The position numbers and the translations under genes are program-made. This document shows positions 47,860 through 59,949 of a stretch of 64,000 nucleotides of DNA, one piece after another. The notes under the pieces were generated by a model. It did not search any database. It was given only the letters and a program-made list of their open reading frames with translations, and was not told the origin of the DNA. Origin of the DNA: Aphelocoma coerulescens (lineage: Eukaryota; Chordata; Aves; Passeriformes; Corvidae); NCBI RefSeq assembly GCF_041296385.1, contig NC_091014.1, positions 63,248,578-63,312,577 on the forward strand. The letters are read 5' to 3'. Position 1 is the first letter of the stretch. Each line of letters begins with the position of its first letter.

Positions 47860-48700
47860 CCTTTCACCTGTGATGAACCTGGTATCTGCCTGCTAGATAG
47901 AGAGTCCTCTCTGAGCAGGTTCTCTTTCCACAGGCAGTTTTATAGCCTATGATGAAGCCATCCCTCAATCCTCTCTTTGTTAAGCTTGGCCGGTTGAGCT
48001 CCATAAGCCTTGCATTACCAAGCGTGCTCTCCTCGATGATTTCCACAGAGCTACCTGGTTTGCATTATTATTTATCACTCCCCAAACTATTATTAGTATA
48101 CTTTATGGATCACTTTGTCATGTTTTTCCCTAGTTCTTTAATAAAAATGATAGCTAGCCTAATGCAAAAAGCTGTTACCTGTAACATCCTGTGAAATCTG
48201 TTTTATGTCTACAGAAAATTTAATTTTAAACTCCATAAATTACTCAGCCTTTTAATCCATTTAACATGCATCGTGTTGATTTCTGTAGTTTATTAATAAA
48301 AATGTCATGTGGTACCCTGTCAAGTGCCTAAAAAAAGAGAAGGAATATTCAATCAACACTAGCGCCTTTATCAACAAAAATTACTTTAATGAGATCTATT
48401 GTTATAAACCCATTTCAATTAGCATTAGTTAGCATATCTATATTTAATTCTTTATTAATTTATTCATTAATTACATTAGCTGCTACATTACTTTTCCTAG
48501 TATTGTTATATTTACGCTTTTCAAGAGTTTGAATAATATCAGCTTTCTCTAGGTCTTTGATATTTCATCAGTGTCCTGGCAAATTCTAAAAATCACCATT
48601 TATATGAATTAAGTCTGGACATTTCCTTAGCCAGCTCTTTTAAAATCCTTGGAATCAAATTATTCAGATCAATTATATTAAAATGACTGAATTTATTACC
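47860..48700 (-). mobile_element. Ancient CR1/L3-clade LINE remnant, reverse-transcriptase ORF2
   Basis: Three pieces of ORF2 lie in the right order and orientation on the minus strand. At 48,670-48,615 it reads LIPRILKELAKEMS, equivalent to the H-P-R-V-L-K-E-L-A block. At 48,328-48,285 it reads ALDRVPHDIFINKL, equivalent to the A-F-D-T-V-P-H-D-I-L active-region block. At 48,030-47,949 it reads ARLMELNRPSLTKRGLRD, equivalent to the E-R-L-K-E-L-x-L-F-S-L-x-K-R-R-L-R-G-D block. The first two are spaced about as expected. The last is several hundred bases too close, so an internal deletion is implied. Stops and frameshifts show it is inactive. The call is clade-level only. Confidence 0.85.
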
Positions 48701-48704
48701 TGTT

Positions 48705-49950
48705 CTGTCAGTCTAAATTACTGCTGGAGAAGAAAGTATTTTGTTGTCATCACATGGCAAGAATATCTCATCTAGGATGTTCCCAAAAGAGAAATAAAAA
48801 TTAAAATTAATTAAGCATTATTAAAGATATCCTTAACTTCTACAGGTTTTCTTAATCATTTCCATTTGGCAAAAGATAAATACTATTGTTAGCATTTCTA
48901 TCATTAATATGCTTTGCTATTACAGAGCATATAATAATAATTTACTTGAAGTGTCTGGGTTTTAATAACTTTTGGAGCTTTGCTTCCTGTATTGACACAG
49001 CCACCTATAGTTTTCCATCCTGTACTTCTTCTCCTACCTAGCTGTTATTGTTCCACGGTTTTAATTTCCAGATATTTCAGTATGTTGCCCTTTCTTCTTC
49101 CTGTATGTGAGAAAAGGCCCATTCACTATTTTTATTTCCTGCTATTTTTACTTCCCCTCATAGTGAAGCTATTGTAGTTTTTAACAATATTGTCTTCTTT
49201 CTCATATATAGCACTATGAGTTTTTTGCAGACATGTAGTAGAAGGTTGTGATAAGTTCCCAATTACCTGTCAAGATTGTTTAGATTTTATGTCCAAATTA
49301 ATTTGGTCCTCCATTATTTTCAGCTTTGTGAAATGTTACACAGTTCTTTCTCCTTTTGCTTTCAACCTTCAGGGCTCTGTTTTGTTTAGTATACTTGTGC
49401 GGTTCAGTGGGATCCATTTCTCAACAGGCAAATATCTACAACCCTTCAATATTTACCTGCCTCTGCATACACAGCTGCAGACAAGCAGGGCAGGGAAATG
49501 CTCAAGCAGAGGGGATAGGAAATGTGCTGGATCCACTCTTCCAATGCCAGACCAGCACGGAAAGACTTCACAGGCCTGAATATGCCGTCATGTCACCCCT
49601 GCGCTGCTAGCACCGCACCAACCCCAGCAGTCAGCAGCCTGGCTTTAGCTTTAATCCCCTGTACACAACTACAGAGTCATCAAAGTGTACTGAAAGCTAT
49701 GAATCTCTGCTGAAAGGAACAATTTTAGTGAATTAGGCAGAATGATTTAAGTCACCCCTAGCTATGCAGTGCTTTGCCACCCATGGGTAAAGCAAGCAAG
49801 TTTTGTAAGCAAATCCTTTCCCAGCACAAGGGCTTAGTCATCAGTGAAAGCTGCTGGCTCGCTCCCATCCCAACTGTGGTTCAGCTGCTGCTTGGAGGTC
49901 AGCTCTGCAGGCACTTGATAAAGCTTCAATTAAGTGCTCTTCTTGCAGCA
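48705..49950. other. Intronic sequence, possibly continuing an old LINE
   Basis: T-rich sequence immediately upstream (in element orientation) of the fossil reverse transcriptase at 48.6 kb. It may be its decayed 5' portion, but I could not read any conserved block in it. Confidence 0.35.
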
Positions 49951-49954
49951 CTCG

Positions 49955-50045
49955 CTGATTTACACATCTTGTGCCCGCATCGGCCATTTTGCTGAATAAG
50001 CCCGCGTGACGGCAGGGACCGCACACGCACAAGTGCCCAACTTCC
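49955..50045. other. Small CpG cluster
   Basis: About eight CpGs occur in about 90 bp (gcccgcatcggcc, gcccgcgtgacggcag, accgcacacgcac), far above the surrounding intron. No exon or promoter elements are evident. It lies about 350 bp from the candidate regulatory block at 50.4 kb. Confidence 0.5.
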
Positions 50046-50394
50046 CCTGCCTACAGCACAATTAAGCTCCTCAAGCCTGGGCATCACCAGGCAGCTTAAA
50101 ATAAATAACAATAATCAAAGAAGTGCTTAAAAGGGTGGGGGAAATAGAGCTGAAGAGCCCATACTACAAATACTACTACAGATCCTTCAACTGGGTAACT
50201 AATAATACGTGGCATATCTATTCCAGACAGTTTCTGAGCTGGTATTTCCTCACAGAGTTGTGCATGTAGGTGTTTAGATGCTACTGTGATGGGATGGTAT
50301 AAAAATTTCAGTGACATGGACATCATGGTATGCTTCTCTAGCCTGTGTAATAGCCTGACAGATAAGCATCCCCCCTAAAAGGTTACGATGGAAA

Positions 50395-50695
50395 GGCCTG
50401 ACCTTACCTGCTCATAAATGGGGGTCACACTTATCTGTCGTGAACAGCTTTTATCGAAGCCTCACGCTCGTGTTCAATTGCTTGGGCTACAAGTCAAAAT
50501 GGAAAGTGGCTCGTAATGATTGCAAACCCCTCCGGGAAAAATGAAAAAGTAGCAAGCATAAGATGATGGAAATTGTTTGGTTGACACAATGTGCATCAAG
50601 GAAGATCTGCGTTATTTATTTGTGAGTGAGACTGGTTGAAAGGGAGCGTTTACATTTGCAGCTTTCACCGAAGAAATGAGTTCTACAAGAGACTG
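50395..50695. promoter_or_regulatory. Candidate conserved non-coding element
   Basis: This repeat-free, CpG-retaining block contains ggggtcacacttatctgtcgtg, cttttatcgaagcctcacgctcgtg, tggctcgtaatgattgc, ggttgacacaatgtgc and gatctgcgttatttatttg. Such dense, non-repetitive, CpG-bearing sequence within an AT-rich intron is typical of deeply conserved enhancers. The function is inferred and untested. Confidence 0.4.
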
Positions 50696-50699
50696 CAAT

Positions 50700-53395
50700 G
50701 TCAGAGATGTACTGGATTATTCAAGTAAAGACCCAACATTTTTATTTGTAAAGGTAGTTATATGAATTGATATAAAGTCTCGGATTATTTTTGCTTGAAC
50801 TTTTTTTGGGCAGTGGTTCAGAGTAATAACCTCAAAAAATTCACTCAAACATTTATCAGCCCTGGCACAAAATCTTCTTCTTTGCCAGGAGCATAGTAAA
50901 GAAACAAATGAACATAATTTTACTCTCTCCTCAGGAAGAAAAAAAATACATATCCCAGCCAAACAGGCAAATGGAATTTGGCAAGACTGAATTGTTGACA
51001 TGCTTTTATTATACCAACAAATAAAACGTTAACTGCAAGTGTTACATGGCACTTCCCTTGTATTTAGGTCATTTTCTCTAGGCAAACCTCCTGCTCCACT
51101 TCAAGGTAATATTTCAGGGGACTCACATGGCAATGGACCTATGCAAGAAGGAGTGATCAGTAAGCTCCTGGGAGGTTCAGTTTAGAAGGCCTTTCTCCAT
51201 TTTTTCTTTAAGACTTTTCACAAGCAAAAATTAATGCCGGGCAAAATCTGTGTCCCACTGAAGTCAAAGGCATGTTTGCTTCCAACTTCAGCAAGGCTGA
51301 CTTAGCTCCCCTGGACTTAAAAGCAGTTTTGCTTGAGCAAGAACAGAGTAAAAGCTATGTGTGATCTTCAGCACGTTGCCCTGGGCTAACTCCAGGGAAC
51401 ATGATCTTCTCAAAGCCCAGCTGCAGACATGAGAACTTATTTAAGACTACTTTAAAATGCAAATTACATTGGTGTGCTCACCATATGCCTATGGATCCAC
51501 TAACATGAAAATACGCACAGTCCAGAAATATCCATGATCTAACTTAACTCTCAGCACCAGGATGCTGTGAGTTAAGAGTGAAAATCCCATATGAGCATCC
51601 ATCCTGAACTTACACAACAAAGTACAGTCTATCAGCATGGATTTGCTCTGATATTTCATGCTTTTCTGGGTTTAATTCTGAATCCCTAACCTCATTCTAG
51701 TATAGATTTTCTGCAGACTCACTGACAAAACAAATGACAGGCACCATCCAAGCTCGGGCTATGGTGGCCAGAGCTGATGCAGTGAATGATTACTATCACC
51801 AATTGCTTCTTGGCACTTCATTTGTAGAAGCAATCTGATCACTGATTATTCGACATAGAAAGGAAAGAAAACGGCACCACAATTACTCTCCCTCAATGAT
51901 TTTGGCAACCTAAGCCTGTTCTGCCATGTTGGTGCTACCCACAGTGCCAGACCCATGGCAATGTCCCAAGGCTTACAGGCAGGAGAGAGTTATCCAGGTC
52001 CCATGGGAATGACCATCAGCAAAGCAGGAGCAGCTCCCCATGGGCAGCAGGAGCCCACACAAGCACAGCATTGCAGGGGCTCCCAGTCTGCACAAGGAGG
52101 GGATGTGTGCCACGTGCCACAGGACACAGAAGGTACCAGGCTGTGCAAAGGGGAGCTCTGAAACCAGACTTCCTCCAGAAATCACCCCACAGTGATGGCT
52201 GTGGAAGACCTGCATTGCCAAACATGAGCCTGCAAGAACAAGGCCAGCAAGGTGACTTTGCCAGGGTTGGTGCTGACTAAAGGCTATGACCTGTCTGTGA
52301 TCTGTAACCCCGTCTCCCCCTTCCCATGCTTCTTGGTGCAAGGTAAAGCTGCAGAGACCACAGACTCCTGGAGGGTTTGTCCCCAGCCTGAGCTTGTTTG
52401 AAGGGTTAATTCCAAAAATGCTCTTGCATCCTCTCACATACTCCTCTGTACACATGCTTCGTGTTAGTCACAGCTTCCTAGCAAAGCTGTGTGCTTTGAT
52501 ACAGGCTAGACTCTGCCCATGACTGAAAAGGGGACATATTCAGTTATGTGTCCTAGCCCTGATGGAAACAAGCTGATGCCTGCTGTATTTTCACGAGAGC
52601 TATGTCCCATCTAATTTTAAATGTCACTTGTAATAGCTGTTTTTTCTTCCCCAAATAACTTTTGCAGCCCTGCACTTGAAGTCATCTGAAACCACAGGAC
52701 TGGAGTTTGAATGGTCCCTGATATTATCAGTGAGCCGAGCCATTGCTCTGCACCTCAGCCACCATTTTCCCTTTCCCTCCTTTACTGAGATGTATGTGCA
52801 AATCCAAAGGAACCATTCAGTCAAATGTGGTGAAGCTATCAAACACACTGCTTCTCTTCCACAGCAGAAGAAGCCTGCCTAAAGCCAAGGGACTATCTAG
52901 GTAACTGCAGCCAGTAGAGGGATTTAGGGCTTTCACAAGGCATGACAAAGCTGTCATTAAAGCAATAGAGCAGTCCTGGGATCTTGAAAAAATGCAAAGA
53001 CAACAGTGTAAACAATGAGGAGGACTTGTTTGATAATAAGTTATTCCCAGCATACCACAGTATGCTCTTGAGCCTCCTGAATTCACTGCCATCTGCAATA
53101 CTCGTATCCCCTTGGAGGAAGTGCTGCACTATCCAGAAGCTCAATTACGCAAACTTATTCAGAATCCCTTATGATGTTTGGGTTATAAGGCTGTATATTG
53201 ATTTGTCTTCTCCTCTTCCCTGCTCACCTCGGGGCCTCATTTCCTATTTTGTGTACATTGGTTTCCTGGATTGCAGAGGGAATTGTCTCAAGGTCATACA
53301 AAGATGCTTCAGTATGGCTCAGCTATGAAAAATGTATGTAGCCAAAAATATTGTTTAAAAGCAATAGACTGAATATATAATGCCTGTGGCCCAAA
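50700..53395. other. Intronic sequence, little recognised
   Basis: Around 51,240-51,330, 'cactgaagtcaaaggc' and following bases resemble a motif common in old amniote interspersed repeats. At 51,930-52,380 a GC-richer block gives a 160-codon minus-strand open frame that matches no family. Confidence 0.45.
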
Positions 53396-53399
53396 GGAG

Positions 53400-53700
53400 C
53401 CCTGATGTGTTTAAGGTACAGGGATATCGAGGCAGACTTTTAAAAACTGCCCGTACTTCACCAGTTAAAAGGACGAGAACAAATGAGGCTGTGATCTGTC
53501 AAGTGATCCTTCATCACTCCCAGCACAGGCCCATAATCCTCTGGTTGTGATTATGCAAAGGAATATTACATTGATCCTGTAAAATATCTCTGATTGGATC
53601 AATGTTATTTTCTCTCGCATTGACAAGGTCTTACCAGAGAATGACTGTAATTCCACTGCTAACACTGTCTTAGTGAAATCCCCCAATAAATCCTCCAAGC
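53400..53700. promoter_or_regulatory. Candidate conserved non-coding element with a palindromic pair of sites
   Basis: The block includes an octamer-like atgcaaa at 53,553-53,559 followed by ggaatatt, an NKX-like tcaagtga, and a perfect 10-bp inverted pair acattgatcc (53,568-53,577) and ggatcaatgt (53,596-53,605) with an 18-nt spacer. The cattgat cores resemble SOX or TCF sites. There is no repeat similarity. Confidence 0.4.
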
Positions 53701-53704
53701 AGCA

Positions 53705-56700
53705 CTGTTAGTAATACCTTTATTAGACTAACTAAACAAGATATTTATATGCAGGGCTTTCCAAAGGACTCTGGCTCCAGCTTCAGTTTCTGGAGGAAAA
53801 CTTGATCAAAAGTGCTCTGCTGGAAGAATTGCCCTCAGGGAGGCTCTGCAAGGACAGAAATGGCAGGTGAAATTACCTTTTGAAGATGAAAAAGGTTGGT
53901 CCCAGGTTTGCCCTTGTCCTGCCCCTACTACAGCAAGGACCCAAATGCATCTTCTTCAGAAAAAATCTCACTGTGAATCTGGTTCACAGGCATGACTGCA
54001 GTTCAGGCTCATTCCACAAACATGCCACCAGTACAACAGTTTGATAACAGCCAAAGGGGAAACATGGTCTTTATGTACATTTAATCACTTCAGTATTTGT
54101 TCAAGGACAGATCCTCGCCTTCACACTCAACCAAAGGCCTGCTTCCCTTGCAGCCACTGCTGTCTCTCCTTACCGGTGCTTCCATTCTCTTACACTCTTC
54201 CCCTTCTCTCTTTGCATAAGTTTCCTCTAATTTTGCTACCATTTTCTTTTCTGCACAGCTCCAAGCTTTCAGCCCCAGTGGTTTCATTCCCACACTGACC
54301 TCCCCTTCATCACCAAATTTGAATTTTCACCTTCTGGCTTGAAACACAGTGCTCCAGTGAAATGACTGTGATCACCTTGCTAAGTCATTTTTTCAGGCTG
54401 CCCTAGGGCTCAGGCATCTACAGCATCTCTGCTTTCCCTTGGTTCACTTCAATAAAGTTACTTTAATCCATGAGAGCTACAAATTTATTTCAGACTTATC
54501 TTCCTAAACCTTTAAATAGAACCATAAAAATCATGCAAAAACAAAAGTAGTGCTTCTAACATAAAGCTGGAGCACAGCTGAAAGACCAGTATATACAGCC
54601 ATACATCAATTAGCAGATGAAAAAGCTACAAAGACAAAATAGCAACAGAAAAATATCAAACAAAAAAACCAGCGTGGCAGACAATAGGCCTTCTTAAATC
54701 CTTTGAAACCAGATTAGCATCTGAGATTGGTAAACTCTGGCTCTTACATGTTTAATGTGAAAACTTTCTCCATATTCTTTACAACAATATACTAAAATAT
54801 CAGAGGAGTAACTTCTCAGCTCCCAGGCCCTTAGAAACAAAGGAAAAATAATTGATATATTATCTTAGAAAAGGAACAGCCTGATGGTAAAAGAAATTGT
54901 TAAAGACCATAGAGAGAACTGACCTATTTCTTCCATTCACATCCAGTTTTTTACGTTGCCTCTACCTTTTGCTTCAAGTATGTGTGCATCAGATGCCTAA
55001 GCAATGATGTCAGCTTTGAAGATCATTGCCATAGCTTTGATGGAGAGTGAAACTTTCTCAAATCAAAACTTAAACTCAGGAACACTGACCTGCATTTTAG
55101 CACAGACCAAAACCCTGGAAAGAAGCACTGAAATGAATGGAGAAGTGTTCATATTTGATCCCCAAGTATTAGAACCAAGTCCTACCCTGGTGTAAATTGC
55201 CACCAGGATAGATGTAAGTGGGGCAATTTGTGCCTTCTGAGAGCTAAACAGTCAGATCTCATTTCAAAACACGGATCCTAAAGACATGCAATGAAACATT
55301 ATCACAAGCAGCCTGAAGAGCCTTAGTCCTCAGAGGAGGTATTTCAGTGCCAAAATCATTTGCCCAAGATGAACATTCAAACAACTTAATTTTCTAAGTG
55401 ATAGGTACAATGGACCATCCAACCACAGCAATCAAGTACAGGTCACCTTAAATTTCAGGTTCAGAAACTCACAAAATGCCATGAATTACATTCAAAGGAA
55501 GGAGAATCTTTAAAGAAGCTGTGCCCGTCCAGTCATCTTAATGCCACCAGCCAAAAACTCCACCCTGGTAAGACAAGCAAATGGACACCAAGACCCCTCA
55601 CATGGAAGCAAGGCTGGCAGCAGGGTGAAGCAGAGCTCAAGTCTGAAGATTTCCCCAAGCCTTAGCACTGTGAGCAACTTTCCACTAAAGGAAGTCCTGC
55701 TTCTTTCCCTTTCACTCTCTTTGTGCTTGTATTCTTAGTCACGTAAGGGCAAAGAGGATTTTGGTGCTAAAGAGTTCATCTGCTCGTGCTCCTGCTGCTT
55801 CTTCATTTAAAGGCATTGACAATGCAATTAGTTGCCGTGTCACAGGCAGGATGCTAACAATAACTGATGAACAAGAGGGGAAAAATAGGCAACAAGTTCT
55901 GGTGTGGCACAGAGTGCAGGGGACACCAGTAAGAACAGCGCAGGGGACAAGAAGGAAAGACTGGGGGAGAAGCAGAGGCCGTCCCTGTAGTGCCATCACT
56001 GTCAGTGTGAGGGAGACCTTACACTGACATACACCTTTCCTCCTTCCAGTCAATCAAGTAGCCTCTCCCTCCTTCCCTGGAAGACACTTAACCAAATTGC
56101 CACACTCTTCCCAATGGAACCTTCTGTTTAAAAAAATGTTTGAAAGAAGTCCCCATGCTTCCTCCAAATGGAATTTTCCAGGTCCAGAGGCCAAGACATT
56201 GCACAGGCTCATTCTGCAGCCACTGAGAAGTATGGACCTTATGGAGTGGTCAGTGAGATTTGGTCCTGCTCCCATCTCCACAACACTGAGATTTTTTTGT
56301 CCCACTGGGAGCCTGTGACTACCTTTCCCACCAGGACCAATGAGTTAGAAGGAAAAGCATTTGAAAACTGGAGGCTCCTCAGGACATCGGGTAGAAAGGA
56401 TTTCTCTTTCCTCTTGGACACAAAATATTATTTCATGGAAAAAGGATGGTTTAAGTCTACACAAATGAGCCAAGAAAACCACTTATCTCTGCCCTTGTTC
56501 CAAACCCTCAGTGGTGTATAGTGGCTTAGCAGAGCATCCCTCTGCCATAAATAGATGTCTCCTAAAAAGCAGCTGTCTCATTCACACAGCTCAGCACACA
56601 GGCAAAGGATCTCACATCCAGCTGCTCCCACATATGCAACATGCCTGTAGAGGCAATGCCATCAACCTCCTGCCTCCCCTCCCTTGGTGTCTGCCACCAC

Positions 56701-57765
56701 CCTTTCCAGTTCACTTGAAGCAGAATGGGGGCTCTTCATCAGACTGTGGTCATCCCTCAACAGAAGTAGAAAACAGGAATTCCTTCTCTGGTCCACCTTA
56801 GATACAGCCCCGCTTCTACAGGTGCTCAGGCAGAGGGCTGGGTAACAGCTCCTTCCAGTAATGCAGAAGGCAGCTTTGCTACTGGGAGTGTCAGACAAGG
56901 TTCTCTGAACTTCCAGACAGGAAGAGCATCTGCGCTTGTCTTGCTCCATACTGATGTAATCATGCTCCCACCTTTCCTGGGAGCTGAACTGGAGCCCCAA
57001 AATGCTATCCTAGATGATGTTTTCTTACCTTTAGTGCTGTGGAGCCTTTATGTTCTCTGTAGGACCTCTCCCAAAAACTTCTTTGAGGATTGTGGTCTGC
57101 TGCTTCACACACAAGTGAACAAGGCCCATAGAGGGTCCTTTAGCCTTCATAAGGTGGTGGATCCTGTGCCAAAATCCACCCCACTATATGGAAATTCACC
57201 CAGCATCACCAGCCAAAGGGTTGAACATTTTGTGAACTGAAATACACATCTCATGATAATTTAAATATGCGCAGAGAAGAGTTTAATTCCGCTGCTGCCT
57301 GCCATTCTAAACACTTAAATATAGTACAGAAATTCTCTTTTATTTTATATAAACTGTTTTAATGAAGAAGCTGAAGGCCCTGCATTTTCCTGGCTTATGA
57401 ATATAAATAGCTGAGAATCTAACAGGGCTTTGTTGTTGTTGAACTAAGGCAATCTGAAATGAAAGCAGATGAGGGAGCCAGGAAACAAAGACCCTACTAA
57501 CCACATTATTTCAAGGAAAGGTGAAGTAGGCATGAAGTGCAGAGAGTCCTCATCTCTAGTCCTGGATGTGTGGGGTGTCACAGGAAGGAAACAAAGTGTG
57601 GCTCAGACCTAAGTGAAAGACAAAGCAGCTAGGATAGTGCAGCTGGATTTGCCTTAGGTCCCTTCCCTCTCACCAGACACCTGTGGCTGGTATCAGGCAG
57701 CCCAGTAACAAACACTCCTTCCATCAGGTCCTGCTTGATACAGAGCTGAATATGATCTTTCTTAG
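53705..57765. other. Intronic sequence, nothing firmly recognised
   Basis: Mixed unique sequence. The segment at 55,170-55,240 (ctggtgtaaattgcc...gtaagtggggcaatttg) looks like a worn old repeat of unknown family. The segment at 57,245-57,480 is AT-rich with TF-like words and could be another conserved element. Confidence 0.4.
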
Positions 57766-57767
57766 GG

Positions 57768-57779
57768 AAAAAAAAAAAA
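57768..57779 (+). repeat. A12 homopolymer
   Basis: Twelve A residues follow ttaggg. The preceding sequence is not recognisable as a retroposed gene, although the CR1 copy begins about 110 bp downstream. Confidence 0.85.
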
Positions 57780-57891
57780 TAAGAAGAGGAATTAACAATA
57801 ATAGTAAATTATTCCTTCACAGTCCTACAGATGTTTCACAAGCACTAAGTATTGGAAAGGACTCTGTTTTTCTTGCATAGTAGGCAATATA

Positions 57892-57948
57892 TCATAGAAT
57901 CATAAAAACATTTCGGTTAGAAAAGACCTTTAAGATCATCAAATCATT
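57892..57948 (-). mobile_element. CR1 LINE 3' terminus
   Basis: The + strand reads atcatagaatcataaaaaca, ttcggttagaaaagaccttt and aagatcatc, matching the terminal 55 bp of the avian CR1 3' UTR in reverse complement. It then abuts an ORF2-derived segment instead of the rest of the 3' UTR. Confidence 0.88.
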
Positions 57949-57949
57949 C

Positions 57950-58056
57950 TAGCTGGGCTTTGGCCCTTCTGATTTCCTTCTTGCATAACCTCATGACATC
58001 CTTGTGGTCCTCCTGAGTTGCATGCCCCTTTTTCCAAAGGTTGTAGTCTCTCCTTC
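57950..58056 (-). pseudogene. CR1 ORF2 fragment between the endonuclease and reverse-transcriptase domains, still open
   Basis: The minus strand reads 36 codons without a stop, beginning RRDYNLWKKGHATQED and ending KKEIRRAKAQL. This matches the basic linker of CR1 ORF2 (Y-x-L-W-K-x-G-x-A-T-x-E-x-Y...R-x-C-R...R-x-A-K-A-Q) that precedes the reverse transcriptase. It is a short relic with no catalytic residues. It lies directly against a CR1 3' terminus in the same orientation, so an internal deletion of about 2 kb or two abutting insertions must be assumed. C/T-rich sequence to about 58.3 kb may be further repeat-derived DNA. Confidence 0.8.
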
Positions 58057-59083
58057 CAACACACCACTAACTCCCATGCCTTTACTGCCATATGGATCTC
58101 CATCTTCTACCCCCACTGCAATAGCAAACTGAAGGGCCTTGCTAGCACACTGTCCCTAAAATATTGGTGTGCTGCTCTCAGACTTATCTCTAACAAGCTG
58201 AGTTTTATCTCTTTCCCCCTTCAAATCTAGCTTAAAGTTCTTTCAATGAGCCCTGCTAACTTCTGTGCAAAGATCCTCCTGGTCCCCTACTGCAGGAATT
58301 CTACTGTTGACTTCATCTTGATCCTTCCCCTCTCAGCACTTTTTGCCTTCCCTCGGTCAGTTCCTTAAACACTCTGTAAATTGTGTCCTAATTACCCTAA
58401 CATTGCAACAAACCATCTCCTTAGGGGAAGAACATAAAATCCTTTACCAAAATCCTGATAATTTAGGTCTAAAGTGTTTCCTTACCTTAAACCCCAGTTA
58501 CCTTCCTAGCAAAATATATCTGGGTAGTTTGGCACACTTCAAATAGGAAAACATACGTTGCCTGTTTATTTCATTTTCCCCTGTGCATTTAATTAATCTC
58601 TCCTTTAGAACTTACTTTAAACACTGCTTGGTATTATTATGATCAACCTAAAAGGTCCGCTGTGGCCCAGACAACTTCTGCTCCTTTCTTTAAATATAGA
58701 TTTGCTACTTTTCATTCCTAATGTACCACCCTAATTAGACAGATTTATTGAAAATCCTTTTTACTGGACTTGCAATGTCACATCTTTCAGAAGACTGAGA
58801 TGGAAATTGTCCAACTTCCCAATTTGAGCCCATTAAGTTATTTGAGTTTTTTTATTTCCCCTGTTCCTGTTGGCTGGCTCCTTGGTCTCTCTGATTACAG
58901 TAACTTTCCTTCCTCTCTCTTTAACCATTACAGAATTTCATATAAACAAACCTGGACAGTCTTGGGAACTGGTAAATAGAAAGGGGGTGAAATTTAACAT
59001 AATATATGTAATTAAGGATCAACAATGACAAATTTCTTTCCAATGTGAATTGTTGTCCTACAGAACTTTTGCATTGTTGAGCA

Positions 59084-59196
59084 CCTGTCCTCTGTGTAAA
59101 ACAGGGATAATTCCACTCTTCAAATTCCTTTATGTTTAAAGATCAAGAACAGTATTCAGATACTTTCTTAATCAGGGCCACTCAAGTACCTAAGAC
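59084..59196 (+). repeat. MIR-like SINE 3' fragment
   Basis: cctctgtgtaaaacagggat followed by aattcc, then tatgtttaaagatcaagaac, then a tail ending actcaagtacctaagac matches the second half of a MIR (counterpart of the ctgtaaaatggggataat stretch and the tail) at DNA level. The first half is absent or unrecognisable. Confidence 0.5.
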
Positions 59197-59740
59197 AAAG
59201 CAATGTAATTGGATCATCAGCTACCATAAAGCATCACCTCTTCAAAATCAGTCTAGTGACCCTAATCTACACCTGTAACATCTGAAAAAGTTTTTGTTTC
59301 TTTTGTTTGTTAGTTTCTGTTATAATATTTATGACATTAAATGACCATTAGGCAGAAAGAAAAGATATCTACACTATAAAGGCTCTTTTGCATATTCAAA
59401 GATAGGCACTGATTAATACAGACAGAGAGACAAGAATCATACATTCATATTGAGGCAGAAAGATCTTTTCAAATAGCTTTTGTTATCCAATAAAATTAGC
59501 ATAAATGTTTCATCCTATTAGAAAGTCTAGAAATACATTTAGTAAGCTTTTTTCAAATATCAGCTGTTAAAACTCAAAACCAACAAAAGCTCTCAGAATT
59601 AAGTAAGGGCTGCAACGAGAGTTTCAGTGTCTTTCACTCCATCTGGTGTGATATCTTAACAGGATCCACATTGCTGTATGCACAGGACATCCTAGAACCC
59701 CCTTTTCTTATAAGCCCCCAGCTATGCAAATACCATTCTC

Positions 59741-59748
59741 CACACACA

Positions 59749-59781
<33 letters not shown>
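59741..59781 (+). repeat. (CA)n microsatellite
   Basis: About 20 CA dinucleotide units with one CA-to-GA interruption near 59,749. It is likely polymorphic in length. Confidence 0.97.
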
Positions 59782-59783
<2 letters not shown>

Positions 59784-59949
59784 CTTTGTGGAAAATATCC
59801 TGAATTACTACTTGATATTTATTTGTCTTCTCTGAGGTTCAAGATGGACAAACTTGCTGAACTCTGCTGGAGGGAGCCATGTTTACACCTCTGTAAGGTT
59901 ACACAGGATAAACCCACAGCACAAAGGCAGAGCAAGTTATAGAAGAGTC

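Noticed and set aside
51973..52455. 160-codon minus-strand open frame, Cys/Leu-rich
   Set aside because: Local GC enrichment explains its length; no domain and no splice context.
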